A DNA stretch of 64,000 bases, taken from contig JAKUPN010000003.1 of NCBI GenBank assembly GCA_022449545.1, positions 1 to 64,000 of the forward strand, read 5' to 3'. This DNA comes from Alphaproteobacteria bacterium (GTDB taxonomy: Bacteria; Pseudomonadota; Alphaproteobacteria; UBA6615). Under the pieces are notes generated by a model, which ran no database searches, was not told the DNA's origin, and saw nothing but the letters and a program-made list of their open reading frames with translations. Positions within the stretch are counted from its first letter, which is position 1; every line of letters starts with the position of its first letter. Position numbers and translations under genes: made by a program. Below are positions 19,001 through 29,585 of the stretch, one piece after another.

Positions 19001-19512
19001 CAAAATACTTTTTTAAAATACTTGCATATAAAGATGAATACGAAGTCGCAAGACTTTATACAAATGGAGAATTTAGAAAAAATATTAAGGATCAGTTCGA
19101 AGGTAATTACAAGTTACAGTTTCACTTAGCTCCACCCCTTTTCTCAGAGAGGGATCCTAATACTGGTCATCAAATTAAAAAAGAATTTGGTTCTGGAACA
19201 TTATTCATGTTCTATATTTTATCCCGACTAAAATTTTTACGAGGCACTAAATTTGATCCGTTCGGATATACTTCAGAGAGAAAACTGGAACGTAAATTAG
19301 TGAAAAAATATGAATCAAATATAAAGGAAATATTGAGTCAATTGACCCATGAAAATCATGAACTAGCCGTGGCTATTGCCAAAATACCTGAACATATTCG
19401 TGGATACGGTCACGTTAAACATGACAACTATAAAAAAGCTATTATAGAGGAAGAAGCTATGATCCGCGCATTCAGAAATTCAGACCCCTCATCTGCACAA
19501 GCTGCAGAATAA
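16018..19512 (+). CDS. fused indolepyruvate:ferredoxin oxidoreductase-type 2-oxoacid oxidoreductase
   Basis: A large single-chain enzyme (1164 residues) that oxidatively decarboxylates aryl- or branched 2-oxo acids to acyl-CoA using thiamine diphosphate and iron-sulfur clusters. From the N-terminus: a pyrimidine-binding domain (VSGYRGSPLGAIDQQ), a TPP-binding domain near residues 440-600 (GEGASWVGQAPF, NLGDGTYYHSGY, NDAVAMTGGQ), a cysteine-rich segment near 630-680 (CEGCGDC, SCVNGFC), and the gamma-type domain beginning IVTGIGGTGVVTIGALLG. The C-terminal about 200 residues are specific to the long proteobacterial form. GGAG at 16008-16011 lies 6 bases before the ATG at 16018, so I prefer this over the ATG at 16006. 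It stands alone; the electron acceptor is not encoded nearby. Confidence 0.94.
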   Translation: MAISAISLDDKYELQSGRVYLTGTQALVRLPMMQRIRDQKAGLNTACFVSGYRGSPLGAIDQQMQRAQEFLKKHHIVFQPGVNEDLAATAIWGSQQTNLFPNAKYDGTFGMWYGKGPGVDRSGDVFKHGNLAGSSPNGGVLLLAGDDHTCKSSTTAHQSEYAFADAMIPVLNPAGVQDFLDLGLFGWAMSRYSGCWVAFKTVAETVDSSASVYIDPHRISITAPNDFLMPEGGLNIRWPDEFLIQEDRHHRYKLQAAIAFAKANQIDKIIYRSPKKRLGIVTTGKSYLDVRQALDDLGINEDTAKEIGVSLYKVGMSWPIEPSGLREFAEGFEEILVVEEKRALIEAQIKEQLYNWKTELRPRIYGKHDEKGEWILPSSGELSPTKIAQVIAARLKRFHSSPSIEERLAFLTRKESSLSQQPDTVKRVPYFCSGCPHNTSTHIPEGSRALAGIGCHFMSLWMDRNTATFTHMGGEGASWVGQAPFTSDEHVFVNLGDGTYYHSGYLAIRQAVASGVNVTYKILYNDAVAMTGGQQVDGPQSVKSIARQVAAEGAKKVVVVSDEPSKYPDDSKFPTGTSFHHRDELDAVQRDLREQAGTTVLIYDQTCAAEKRRRRKRNLFPDPPKRVFINEAVCEGCGDCSVKSNCLSVVPVDTEFGRKRAIDQSSCNKDYSCVNGFCPSFVTVHGGQLKKPKLIETKELRHNDGSVNLPDPVTPSTENPYSIIVTGIGGTGVVTIGALLGTAAHIEGKGASVLDMAGLAQKGGAVVSHIRIADAPEDLHAVRIAAGAANAVIGCDLMVSASPEVLSKMEPGITQVVINSHETITGDFTRNPDMDLMGTEMVKIIDVAVGDKGSNHYEASRLATALLGDSIATNLFMLGIAYQKGLIPISSKALEEAIELNAVSVELNKKAFFWGRKMVIDPDLVQRAAEPSTPLRLKKPDISENLEEIISRRIKFLTAYQNEDYADRYLELVRKVQNIEGQKTKGRDDLTKAVAKYFFKILAYKDEYEVARLYTNGEFRKNIKDQFEGNYKLQFHLAPPLFSERDPNTGHQIKKEFGSGTLFMFYILSRLKFLRGTKFDPFGYTSERKLERKLVKKYESNIKEILSQLTHENHELAVAIAKIPEHIRGYGHVKHDNYKKAIIEEEAMIRAFRNSDPSSAQAAE

Positions 19513-19539
19513 GATAATAATCAATATCCGATATGATAC

Positions 19540-19782
19540 TTATAAGTCTAATGCCCTCGTATAAACTTCTAGAAGTTGTTCTTCCTGCATTCTATCACTG
19601 GGGTCTAACCTTCTCAAACGAACAACACGACGGATAGTTTTAGTATCGAAACCGGCCGACCTTGCTTCTGACATTATTGATCGAATATCGGCATTTAAGA
19701 CAGCACGTTCTTCTTCCAACTGTTCAATTCTTTCAACAAAGCTTCTCAAGCGGTCTACTTCTACACCCGCAGTTTGGACCAT
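19540..19782 (-). CDS. GapR-family (DUF2312) DNA-binding domain protein
   Basis: An 80-residue protein with the DUF2312 signature: DRLRSFVERIEQLEEER, then GFDTKTIRRVVRLRRLDP and an acidic EEQLLEVYTRAL end. In Caulobacter, GapR clamps overtwisted AT-rich DNA ahead of replication and transcription machinery and stimulates topoisomerases. The basic RRVVRLRR stretch and the coiled-coil N-terminus fit that role. GGAGGA precedes the ATG by 6 bases. It converges with the oxidoreductase gene and lies downstream of the DUF1244 gene on the same strand. The family is secure; GapR-equivalent function is inferred. Confidence 0.9.
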   Translation of the reverse strand: MVQTAGVEVDRLRSFVERIEQLEEERAVLNADIRSIMSEARSAGFDTKTIRRVVRLRRLDPSDRMQEEQLLEVYTRALDL

Positions 19783-19871
19783 AAAACATCCTCCTCAGAA
19801 ATAGCTGTTTTATAAAATATGAATTTAATTTATGAAAAGACACTTCAAAGATATAAACATAAACGAGAAAC

Positions 19872-20189
19872 CTATTTGTTTTTCTTTGATTCCATGGCTG
19901 ATTTCTGCTCCGAGGTCATTTCAGTCTGATGCTTATTTTTCCATTCCTGATACGGCATCCCATAAATTATTTCACGAGCAGAATCATAATCCAAGTCCAG
20001 TCCTTGCTCATCTGCTGCTGATTTATACCATTTCGAAAGGCAGTTTCTGCAAAAATCAGCTAAATTCATTAGGTCAATGTTCTGCACTTGAGGATTATCT
20101 CGTAAATGCTGTATTAGCGTCCTAAATGCGGCTGCCTCAAGTTCTGTTTTGATTTGTGGATCAATGTTAGTCATAGCCCTACTTCTCAT
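19872..20189 (-). CDS. DUF1244 domain-containing protein
   Basis: A conserved small protein of unknown function (up to 105 residues). The diagnostic segment runs LEAAAFRTLIQHL, NIDLMNLADFCRNCLSKWY, and EIIYGMPYQEWKNKHQ, with the C-R-N-C pair that could bind metal or be redox active. Two starts are possible: ATG 20189 (used here) or ATG 20174 (100 residues, beginning MTNIDP), which better matches how family members start as I recall them. Neither has a strong ribosome site. The gene lies between cystathionine beta-synthase and the GapR-like gene on the same strand. No function should be assigned. Confidence 0.88.
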   Translation of the reverse strand: MRSRAMTNIDPQIKTELEAAAFRTLIQHLRDNPQVQNIDLMNLADFCRNCLSKWYKSAADEQGLDLDYDSAREIIYGMPYQEWKNKHQTEMTSEQKSAMESKKNK

Positions 20190-20276
20190 ATGAATATTTA
20201 AATTGCGTTTTTACATGTGATACATTCAAGCCTGTTACTTTTTTAAAAAATGTATAAATATTATTCCTTATAGAAA

Positions 20277-21659
20277 CTAAATAAATCTTTTATCTGTTTT
20301 TTTTGCGAGATGCTCTATCAAATCAATTTGTGAAATTATACCTATTACTTTGCCGCCGTCTATTACCACTGCAACATGATCAGATTGAAACAAAAAATAC
20401 AGCTCTTCAATTCTAGCTTTAGGATAGATTAAACCACCTATCGGAGCAGCTAATTCACCCGTACTAGTTTCTAGCTCAACAGCACCTTCGCGAAGGCCCC
20501 TAAGTATATCAGATTCATGTATCATTCCATTGATCTTACCACTGTCGATCACTGGGATTTGAGATACACTATTGGCCCTCATAATTCTTATTATCTCAGA
20601 GATTTTAGTATCAGCAGATGCTGTCAGAGGAGATTTATTATTTTCAGTTAACAAATCTTCCACTAAGCCTAATTCTAGTTCTGTTTCAAGTAATCCCTGC
20701 TCTCTCATCCATTCATCTGATAGAAACTTGGAAATGTACCTATTACCAGAATCACAAAGGGTAACAACAATTGTTTTATTTGAGCCTAACTCCAATGCCA
20801 CTTCTATTGCAGCATGAACTATAGATCCAGAAGATCCACCACAAAACAATCCTTCCTCACGTAATAACCTTCTGGCCATATCAAAGGATTGCTTATCATT
20901 AACTTGTCTCATTTCATCAACCACAGAAAAATCCATTGCCTCACACTCGATGTCCTCTCCGATACCTTCTACTTTATAAACATAAGCAGTTGGTAAGCAG
21001 CCTGTGTGGAACAAATGGTAATGAACTGAACCCAGAGGATCTACACCAATAATCTTTACATTGGGAGCATACTCTTTAAACCAGCGACCAACCCCGGATA
21101 CTGTTCCTCCTGTCCCAGTACCCCCCATAAAAACGTCTATTTTTCCTCCATTAGTCTGTTCAAAAATCTCCCTTCCCGTAGATAAACGATGAGCCTCTAT
21201 ATTCCACTCATTATGATATTGATCTACGTAAAAGGAGCCTGGAGTTTCAGCTGCTATCCTTTTGGCTGTATTAACATAATGATCCGGAGAATCTCCTGGC
21301 ACGTCGGTTGGAGTAATAACAACCTCCGCACCATAAGCCTTCATCATATCTATCTTTTCCTGACTCATTTTATCTGGAAGTGTGAAGATACATTTATATC
21401 CCTTCACAGCGGCAACCATTGCTAAACTTTGGCCCGTATTGCCTGATGTGTTCTCAACTATTGTGCCTCCAGGCCTTAATAAACCTTCTTTTTCAGCCTG
21501 TTCAATTATATATGTGGCCATCCTGTCTTTTATCGAGCCTGTCGGATTCATATATTCACATTTTGCAAGTACTTGAGCCGCTCCTGGCGGAACCACTTTA
21601 TTCAGACGAACTAGAGGAGTTTTTCCAACTGCTTCAATAATATTGTCGTAAACTTTCAT
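20277..21659 (-). CDS. cbs: cystathionine beta-synthase (PLP domain plus two CBS domains)
   Basis: A 460-residue fold-type II PLP enzyme that condenses serine (or O-acetylserine) with homocysteine (or sulfide). The PLP lysine is K44 in NPTGSIKDRM. The phosphate-binding loop is GGTGTGGTVSG and the Asn-bearing motif is NTSGNTGQSLAM. After about residue 330 come two CBS repeats (segments around ISEIIRIMRANSVSQIPVID and AVVIDGGKVIGIISQIDL) that usually bind adenosyl ligands and regulate the enzyme. The full CBS-type architecture favours cystathionine beta-synthase over a plain cysteine synthase. It is upstream of the DUF1244 gene on the same strand. Confidence 0.93.
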   Translation of the reverse strand: MKVYDNIIEAVGKTPLVRLNKVVPPGAAQVLAKCEYMNPTGSIKDRMATYIIEQAEKEGLLRPGGTIVENTSGNTGQSLAMVAAVKGYKCIFTLPDKMSQEKIDMMKAYGAEVVITPTDVPGDSPDHYVNTAKRIAAETPGSFYVDQYHNEWNIEAHRLSTGREIFEQTNGGKIDVFMGGTGTGGTVSGVGRWFKEYAPNVKIIGVDPLGSVHYHLFHTGCLPTAYVYKVEGIGEDIECEAMDFSVVDEMRQVNDKQSFDMARRLLREEGLFCGGSSGSIVHAAIEVALELGSNKTIVVTLCDSGNRYISKFLSDEWMREQGLLETELELGLVEDLLTENNKSPLTASADTKISEIIRIMRANSVSQIPVIDSGKINGMIHESDILRGLREGAVELETSTGELAAPIGGLIYPKARIEELYFLFQSDHVAVVIDGGKVIGIISQIDLIEHLAKKTDKRFI

Positions 21660-21851
21660 GTAACAACTCGCATTTTAAATTATCTTAGTGCTTACATTAA
21701 AAAATTCTGTCTTCATTTATGATATACACACCTTCAAGGGCTTAAGCTAATCGCATTACTCCGGTCGACTTTATTGTATTGCGCTAAGATGAAGATTCTA
21801 TCAGGGATAATGAGCATCCATTTTAAAAATTCAGCAGTAAGCCAAAATTAG

Positions 21852-23879
21852 TTACACGAGGCTTTCTTGTCTCTGGGTAATTACTATATCAGCTTCACGG
21901 CCAGACAGTTCCTGCAAATGATCAAATTCATAGCGAAAACTACCCGTACCTTGAGTTAATGAACGAAGTTCAATTATCAGGTCAGCGATTTCGGCCTGTG
22001 GCAGATTAGCATAGACTGTATCCCAACCTTTCCAGCCCTCTTTAGTATCGAATCCTAGAAGCTGACCTCTCCTCCCACTGACAATCTGATTGACCTTGCT
22101 CGTATGGTCTGAAGGACTATCGATCTCAACTTTACAAATTGGTTCAAGAAGAATTGGGCTACATTTTGGCATGCCTTCGCGCATTGCTGCTTGGGCAGCC
22201 GTTTGAAAGGCCATATCGGAAGAATCTACCGCGTGGTGCTGTCCATCAAAAAGACATACTGCTATATCAACTATTGGAAAACCTAGTGGACCACGATCTA
22301 AGTATCTGCGCACACCTGTCTCTACTGAAGGAATATATTGGCGAGGCACGGTTCCTCCCACAACACGGTTACTAAACTCAAATCCTTCGCCTCGTGGTCT
22401 GGGACTAATTTCTATATGTACATCTCCAAACTGCCCATGGCCACCACTCTGTTTTTTGTGTCGAGCATGCTGCTCGACTTGCTTACGAATTGTTTCTTTA
22501 TAAGGCACACTAGGTCGGCGAGTTATTACTGAAATATTATATTTTTCTGACAATTGATCCTTAGAAACAGATAAGTGTATTTCTCCTTGACCATGAAGCA
22601 CTAACTCATGAGTGTCAGCATTATGTTCAATGGAACAAGATGGATCTTCCTCAACAAGCTTAGCTAAAGAAGAAGATAACTTTACTTCATCATCATGTTT
22701 TTCGACTTCTATAGCGACTGAATAGACAGGTGAAAGAAGCCCGTTCCATGAGTTTGAGTTTTCAGCACGCCCCGAAAGAGTCAAGACATCTCCTGTTTTA
22801 GCTTCCTTTAACCGCCCTAGGGCGACCACATCTCCAGATACTGCTCCATTAATTTTGGAAGATTCTGATCCAAACATACGAAATAATCCACCAACCCGAT
22901 CTCCCCCTATAGAGATTCCATCATTTATTTCTCCAGACCAAACCCTTGCATGGCTTAACTTCCCCGTTTTAGCCTGGCTTGTTTTAAAAACTTCAACAAT
23001 TGGCTCATTATTTATTGAAAAACCCCTTCGTTCGGCAGTTTTCTGGGCACTGGGAGCATCGTGACGTAAAGACTTCCAGAGTCTGAATACACCGCTCTGA
23101 GTTTCCCCAGCTCCAATCATTACTGGAACAATATTATCAGAAGCCAGGTTGTCTATTAGCTCTCTGTAAACATCTTTTTTGTCAGGAACTACATCTTCAA
23201 GAAGCTTCTCTAACAAGTCATCATTGAAATCTGCAAGAGATTCCAATAACTCTTGCCTGGCAATCGAATGACCATCTACAAGTTCTTCGGGAACTTCAAC
23301 AACCGTTGATGGTTCTCCTTCTTTATACTTGTATGCTCGCTGACTGATTAAATCTATATAACCGGCTGTTTTTTCCCCTTCAAGTATTGGCACATGTCTC
23401 AAAACCAGAGGAATATCTGAAACTTTCTGTAATGCAGAAATAGTTTCTTCTTGAGACGAAACTGGATTATCAATTTTATTTATAAAGATAACGTGGGGAA
23501 TAGATCTATCGGCGAGAAATTTTAAAATCGGAGATACCACACCTGCTTTGCTAGAGTCAGATTCAACAACTACAACTGCAATATCTGCTGCCATTAGGGC
23601 ATTTCGACCTTCTTGCCAGAATTCTATCGATCCCGGACAATCAAGTATGGTCCAATCTTCATCCATAAACTGACAATGAGCCACATTAAGCTCAATACTC
23701 ATTTGTCGTTTTCTAGCAACTACTGAGGCATCTCCAATGGTGTTTCCCTCTCGCACTGATCCCTTGCGACTAACCGAACCAGTTGCTGCCAACATAGCCT
23801 CTAATAAACTCGTTTTTCCGCTTAAATAGGGACCAACAAGAGCAACGCAACGTGGTCCTGAGCCAATAGTGTCAACCAT
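21852..23879 (-). CDS. EF-G-like translational GTPase paralogue
   Basis: A 675-residue member of the elongation factor G family. Visible are the G1 loop GPYLSGKTSL, G3 DCPGS, G4 NKID, domain III with LHGQGEIHLS, domain IV with SGGHGQFGDVHIEI and domain V to the end. The G3 motif reads DCPGS where canonical EF-G has DTPGH, so the GTPase-activating histidine is missing. The alphaproteobacterial EF-G-like paralogues share this as I recall, so it is a subfamily trait. The frame extends to TTG 23894, but the ATG at 23879 has a G-rich ribosome site just upstream and is preferred. It stands alone. It is not the main fusA; its role on the ribosome is unknown. Confidence 0.9.
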   Translation of the reverse strand: MVDTIGSGPRCVALVGPYLSGKTSLLEAMLAATGSVSRKGSVREGNTIGDASVVARKRQMSIELNVAHCQFMDEDWTILDCPGSIEFWQEGRNALMAADIAVVVVESDSSKAGVVSPILKFLADRSIPHVIFINKIDNPVSSQEETISALQKVSDIPLVLRHVPILEGEKTAGYIDLISQRAYKYKEGEPSTVVEVPEELVDGHSIARQELLESLADFNDDLLEKLLEDVVPDKKDVYRELIDNLASDNIVPVMIGAGETQSGVFRLWKSLRHDAPSAQKTAERRGFSINNEPIVEVFKTSQAKTGKLSHARVWSGEINDGISIGGDRVGGLFRMFGSESSKINGAVSGDVVALGRLKEAKTGDVLTLSGRAENSNSWNGLLSPVYSVAIEVEKHDDEVKLSSSLAKLVEEDPSCSIEHNADTHELVLHGQGEIHLSVSKDQLSEKYNISVITRRPSVPYKETIRKQVEQHARHKKQSGGHGQFGDVHIEISPRPRGEGFEFSNRVVGGTVPRQYIPSVETGVRRYLDRGPLGFPIVDIAVCLFDGQHHAVDSSDMAFQTAAQAAMREGMPKCSPILLEPICKVEIDSPSDHTSKVNQIVSGRRGQLLGFDTKEGWKGWDTVYANLPQAEIADLIIELRSLTQGTGSFRYEFDHLQELSGREADIVITQRQESLV

Positions 23880-24066
23880 ATCATCCCCCCACAAGACATT
23901 ATTTACATTACTGCACCGTATAAGTGCTTTTTCTTTATTTTTATCGTTCCATTTATTTGGTGGGTGAGTCTAGGGGTAAGACCGATTAAATTTAAAACAA
24001 TTAATATTTCTATATAAAGATTTTAAATTAGAATCAAAATTTAAAAAAAAGCCTAAATTTTAATAA

Positions 24067-25299
<1,233 letters not shown>

Positions 25300-25499
25300 T
25301 TAACAAAAATAAACTTCACAGTAGTTCCATACAAGACTTGAAAAAAATACATTTTTTTCTTTCATACAAATATTGAAAAATTATGTGAATATACCTTAGA
25401 TCTGATATAAATTTCGAATAAAAAATTATATAAACTAATATCTCTAATATCTAAAACACTTAGATAAAATATATAAATGACATAGTCGATTTTGCCAAA

Positions 25500-27587
25500 A
25501 TGAAAAATCAAACTGCTTCTAAAAATCTACCGCATCTAGAACGGAAGTTTATTGAGGACCACCCAGCTGGAGACGATCCGGCTATTTTCGACTTAGTATC
25601 TGATTATTTTCCTGCTGGAGACCAACCTCAAGCAATACAAGGTTTGGTTAGTGGCTTAGAGCAAGGAGAACGTGATCAAGTGCTTTTGGGAGTAACAGGC
25701 TCTGGTAAAACTTTTACTATGGCACATACTATAGCAAAAACTCAGAGACCAGCTTTAATTTTAGCGCCAAATAAAACATTAGCAGCACAATTGTATAATG
25801 AAATGAAGCGGTTTTTCCCTACTAACGCTATAGAATACTTTGTTTCTTACTACGACTATTATCAGCCTGAAGCTTATGTGCCAAGGTCAGATACTTATAT
25901 CGAGAAAGAAGCATCAATCAACGAGCAAATTGATCGATTGAGACATGCAGCAACAAGATCACTTTTTGAGAGACGTGATGTTATCATAGTAGCTTCAGTC
26001 TCATGCATTTACGGCATAGGGGATGCTGAATCCTATTTAAAAATGACAAAATCATATGCTGTTGGAGATAAAATTGACAGGAGTATCGTACTGCGCGATT
26101 TGATAGAACTGCAGTACAAAAGGAATGATACAGATTTTTACCGAGGCACTCTTCGCTCAAGAGGCGATACAATAGAGATATTTCCTGCGCATCTAGAAGA
26201 TAGGGCGTGGCGTCTATCTTTATTTGGTGATGAAGTTGAAGCGATCTCTGAATTTGATCCGCTCACTGGAGAGAAAATCGAAAGTTTAGACGAGATAAAA
26301 GTATTTGCAAATTCTCATTATATTACCCCTAAACCAACATTGAATCAGGCAGCAAAAACCATCAAACAAGAATTGATATCTCGTCTTAGAGAATTAAATC
26401 ACAAAAATAAATTGGTGGAAGCACAAAGACTAGAACAACGTACTAATTTTGATTTAGAAATGATTAAAGTAACAGGATTTTGTGCTGGCATTGAAAATTA
26501 TTCTCGACATTTGACTGGTCGCAAACCAGGTGAACCTCCTCCGACTTTATTTGAGTATTTACCTAATGATGCAATTTTATTTGTGGATGAGTCCCATATA
26601 ACAGTTCCACAGATTGGAGGAATGTTTAGAGGTGACCTTTCTAGAAAGACGACTTTATCTGAGTTTGGATTTCGTCTTCCTTCGTGTATAGATAATCGCC
26701 CACTTAAATTTGAAGAATGGTTTGAAATGCGCCCCGACACAATCTATCTTTCCGCAACTCCTAGTGACTGGGAATTAGAACAAAGTGGTGGAGTGTTTAC
26801 CGAACAAATCGTCAGACCAACTGGCTTGATTGATCCTGTTTGCATTATTAAACCTGCAGAAACACAGGTGGATGATCTAATAGATGAATGTCGTGCAGTA
26901 TCTGCAAAAGGAATGCGCGTCCTAGTGACAACGTTAACTAAGAGAATGTCGGAAGACTTGACAGAATATATGCATGAACAAGGAATCCGAGTGCGCTACA
27001 TGCACTCTGATATCGAAACATTGGAACGAATTGAAATACTAAGGGATCTAAGGCTAGGAGTTTTTGATGTTTTAGTTGGTATTAACTTACTTCGAGAGGG
27101 ACTGGATATTCCTGAATGTGCACTTGTTGCTATTCTCGACGCAGACAAGGAAGGATTCTTAAGGTCGAAAACTTCCTTGATTCAAACAATAGGCCGAGCA
27201 GCAAGAAATATTGATGGTCGTGTAATTCTCTATGCTGACAAAATTACCGGCAGTCTAAAATATGCAATGGATGAAACCAATCGACGGCGTGAAAAACAAA
27301 AAGAGTATAACAGTCTAAAAAATATCACCCCAGAATCCATCCGTAGTAACATGGCCGATATTTTGAATAGTGTTTTTGAGCGTGATCGAGTTACTATAAG
27401 CACAGGAGAATCTAAAACTCTACATCTCGTGGGAGATAATCTAAAGACTCATATATTTAATCTTGATAATCGAATGCGAGAAGCTGCAGCTGATCTTGAG
27501 TTTGAAGAAGCAGCTCGAATTAGAGACGAAATTCGTAGGCTTGAAGATCAAGAACTTCAGCTAATGGATGAAATGAATTCTAAGTAA
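25500..27587 (+). CDS. uvrB: excinuclease ABC subunit B
   Basis: A 695-residue helicase-like damage verifier of nucleotide excision repair. It has the Walker A motif GVTGSGKT, the beta-hairpin [12 protein letters not shown] that probes the damaged strand, the DEAD-like DESH box, motif [11 protein letters not shown] and a C-terminal UVR domain ([15 protein letters not shown]) that recruits UvrC, whose gene lies at 37.9 kb. About 30 residues precede the usual start of the family core, a common extension in alphaproteobacteria. Its stop codon overlaps the start of the next gene by one base, so the two are cotranscribed. Confidence 0.97.
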   Translation: MKNQTASKNLPHLERKFIEDHPAGDDPAIFDLVSDYFPAGDQPQAIQGLVSGLEQGERDQVLLGVTGSGKTFTMAHTIAKTQRPALILAPNKTLAAQLYNEMKRFFPTNAIEYFVSYYDYYQPEAYVPRSDTYIEKEASINEQIDRLRHAATRSLFERRDVIIVASVSCIYGIGDAESYLKMTKSYAVGDKIDRSIVLRDLIELQYKRNDTDFYRGTLRSRGDTIEIFPAHLEDRAWRLSLFGDEVEAISEFDPLTGEKIESLDEIKVFANSHYITPKPTLNQAAKTIKQELISRLRELNHKNKLVEAQRLEQRTNFDLEMIKVTGFCAGIENYSRHLTGRKPGEPPPTLFEYLPNDAILFVDESHITVPQIGGMFRGDLSRKTTLSEFGFRLPSCIDNRPLKFEEWFEMRPDTIYLSATPSDWELEQSGGVFTEQIVRPTGLIDPVCIIKPAETQVDDLIDECRAVSAKGMRVLVTTLTKRMSEDLTEYMHEQGIRVRYMHSDIETLERIEILRDLRLGVFDVLVGINLLREGLDIPECALVAILDADKEGFLRSKTSLIQTIGRAARNIDGRVILYADKITGSLKYAMDETNRRREKQKEYNSLKNITPESIRSNMADILNSVFERDRVTISTGESKTLHLVGDNLKTHIFNLDNRMREAAADLEFEEAARIRDEIRRLEDQELQLMDEMNSK

Positions 27588-28417
27588 TGAATGATATGTC
27601 AAACATACGTTTCGCGCCCAACTTCTACCATCTCTTTCTCGAGCTATCGATACGTGAGAGATTCGCTGCTGCTGCCAAAATTGGTATAGACGCTGTTGAA
27701 TGGCATTTCCCATATGAGATATCTAAGCAAGAACTAAAATGTTTACTTGATGAATATGGCATTGAATTTACCTACTGTGTCGTTCCCCCAGAAAAAAAAG
27801 ATGGATCGTTCGTTACTATCAGAGGATTAGGAGCACAACCAGGAAAGCAAGAAGAATTTAAAAGATCCGCTGATTTAGCTTTAGAATATATTCATCATTG
27901 TGACTTTTACTCTATTAACGTTGGTGCTGGTCCTATTCCTCAAGGTGAAGAAAAACAGAAGTGTTTGGACGTTTATATTGAAAATATAGACTACATATCT
28001 ACTAATGCCGGTAATCATCGCTGTAAATTCTTACTAGAACCTGTATGTGCACATAGAATAGAGAACTGGCCAATGCAAAAGATGGCTGAAGCAAGGGAAA
28101 TAGTTAACTCGTTGGGAAAAACGAATGTCGGATTGGTTTATGATACTTTTCACATGCGTTATGAAGAAACCGGGACTTTAACGGATATCATGGATGAGTT
28201 TTGGCCATTAATTGGCTATTTCCAAATAGGTAATCCACCTGATCGAAATGAACCAGGCGTTGGGGAACTGGACCTAATTTGGTTGGTTAGAAGAGCCATA
28301 CAGAAAGGATACAAAGGGGCTATTGGGATGGAACTTGATCCTTCCTTGGACACTTGGTCAAGTCTATTATGGATGAATGAATTTGGTTATAAAGTAGATC
28401 AGGATAGCCACCTTTAG
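27587..28417 (+). CDS. hydroxypyruvate isomerase-family TIM-barrel protein
   Basis: A 276-residue xylose-isomerase-like TIM-barrel protein of the Hyi/OtnI group, which interconverts hydroxypyruvate and tartronate semialdehyde or related 2-oxo-sugar acids. Metal-binding Glu, Asp and His residues sit in FLLEPVCAHRIENWP, VGLVYDTFHM, IGYFQIGNPPDRNEPG and GAIGMELDP. The start ATG shares its A with the uvrB stop TAA, which implies translational coupling; a second in-frame ATG at 27596 is possible. The functional link to uvrB is not obvious. It converges with the peroxiredoxin operon. Confidence 0.88.
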   Translation: MNDMSNIRFAPNFYHLFLELSIRERFAAAAKIGIDAVEWHFPYEISKQELKCLLDEYGIEFTYCVVPPEKKDGSFVTIRGLGAQPGKQEEFKRSADLALEYIHHCDFYSINVGAGPIPQGEEKQKCLDVYIENIDYISTNAGNHRCKFLLEPVCAHRIENWPMQKMAEAREIVNSLGKTNVGLVYDTFHMRYEETGTLTDIMDEFWPLIGYFQIGNPPDRNEPGVGELDLIWLVRRAIQKGYKGAIGMELDPSLDTWSSLLWMNEFGYKVDQDSHL

Positions 28418-28465
28418 AAGCAAAGAAAATTGGATCATAGATAGTTTGTTTTTAATAATCAAAAT

Positions 28466-28996
28466 TCATAATTTAGACTTTTCCAGATAATCCAGAATGC
28501 TTTGGGGGGAGCTGACTTCATATGGATCATCAGCGGCATTATCTGAAAACCCAGGCTCAACAAATAACTTTTGTACTACGCAGTTATCAACTATAGCCGC
28601 GTATCTCCATGATCTCATGCCAAAACCTAGATTATCTTTCTTAACTAACATTCCCATTTTTCTTGTGAATTCACCAGACCCATCAGGAATAGCGGAAATA
28701 TTTTTTATTTTTAAACTTTCGAACCACGAATTCATCACAAATGAATCATTTACAGAAACACAATAGATCCTATTAATTCCAAAAGATTGAAAATTTGAAT
28801 ACTGTTGTTCAAAGCTAGGCAACTGAAGAGTCGAGCATATCGGCGTAAATGCACCTGGCAAGGAAAACAAAATTGCTTTCGTGTTAGAAAAATAATGTTC
28901 CGTGTCTAAATCTTTCCAGACAGCTTCTGAAGTTGTATTTAGATCTTCTTTAACACGAGTTTTAAATATGACCTGAGGTAATTTACTTTTAATCAT
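28466..28996 (-). CDS. peroxiredoxin, Prx5/hybrid type
   Basis: A 176-residue thiol peroxidase that reduces H2O2 and organic peroxides. The peroxidatic Cys is C54 in LPGAFTPICSTLQLP, followed by CVSVNDSFVMNSWFE and the Arg-bearing FGMRSWRYAAIVDN, all diagnostic of the Prx5 subfamily. The frame extends upstream to 29131, but those residues overlap the preceding gene and are unlike the family. The ATG at 28996, 13 bases after that gene's stop, is the likely start. It is the second gene of an operon controlled by the iron box at 29617-29647. No resolving Cys or glutaredoxin domain is obvious, so an external thiol reductant is expected. Confidence 0.9.
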   Translation of the reverse strand: MIKSKLPQVIFKTRVKEDLNTTSEAVWKDLDTEHYFSNTKAILFSLPGAFTPICSTLQLPSFEQQYSNFQSFGINRIYCVSVNDSFVMNSWFESLKIKNISAIPDGSGEFTRKMGMLVKKDNLGFGMRSWRYAAIVDNCVVQKLFVEPGFSDNAADDPYEVSSPQSILDYLEKSKL

Positions 28997-29009
28997 TTTA
29001 TTTCTATCA

Positions 29010-29585
29010 CTAGTTAATAGTTTTGTGAAACTGCGAAACCCGATCACTGCCACTAGATTTTCGAGCAACGAGATCAAAATAATGAGATCGAATAGGAAAA
29101 ATAATTCCTTTATTCGCAAATGCTCGTGCAATTTTTCCTAATAATCGACTCGAAGCCTCAGCCGGAACGTCAGACATATAATTATATAGAATTTGTTTCA
29201 CTATCACTTCGTGATCTTCTTGATGAAAAGTAATACAGCCTAATGTAATTAATTCCAATAATCCGTATTTCTTGCAGCCGTGACAGCCGATACTTAGACC
29301 ACTTGTTGAAAAACTCACTATAAGATCTAAGCAGAATGCGAAAGCAACATCGATATCACTGTGTTCTTCACAAACGATGCCCAAGTCATAAAAAGCCTGC
29401 GATATAAGTGGTTGTGGATCAATTTTATGATAGGTACTTCTAGCCCAATGTTGTACAGACCAAGACCAAAATATCTCTGGAGCTGTTTGATCACCTATAA
29501 CTAAATGAAAATCATCGTATTCGTCGAATGTCAAACAATTATGATCAAAAGTATTCCCTGTCGTAGTTTGCATGCCTGCATCCAT
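29010..29585 (-). CDS. uncharacterised CxxC-containing protein, iron-box-controlled
   Basis: A 191-residue protein I do not recognise. It has no signal peptide or clear membrane span. It is rich in aromatic, His and acidic residues. The middle carries SIGCHGCKKYGLLEL with a C-x-x-C pair, followed by LGCITFHQEDHEV, giving several Cys and His residues close together that could bind a metal. The C-terminal half looks helical (LLGKIARAFANKGIIFPI). The ATG at 29585 has no good ribosome site; an in-frame ATG at 29573 is an alternative. A near-consensus Fur site lies about 32 bases upstream, and the peroxiredoxin gene follows after 13 bases. A role in iron limitation or iron-linked peroxide stress is inferred from context only. 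Confidence 0.75.
   Translation of the reverse strand: MDAGMQTTTGNTFDHNCLTFDEYDDFHLVIGDQTAPEIFWSWSVQHWARSTYHKIDPQPLISQAFYDLGIVCEEHSDIDVAFAFCLDLIVSFSTSGLSIGCHGCKKYGLLELITLGCITFHQEDHEVIVKQILYNYMSDVPAEASSRLLGKIARAFANKGIIFPIRSHYFDLVARKSSGSDRVSQFHKTIN

Noticed and set aside
28997-29131. Upstream extension of the peroxiredoxin frame with a hydrophobic stretch
   Set aside because: It overlaps the preceding gene and looks like an accidental open frame. The ATG at 28996 fits the family N-terminus.
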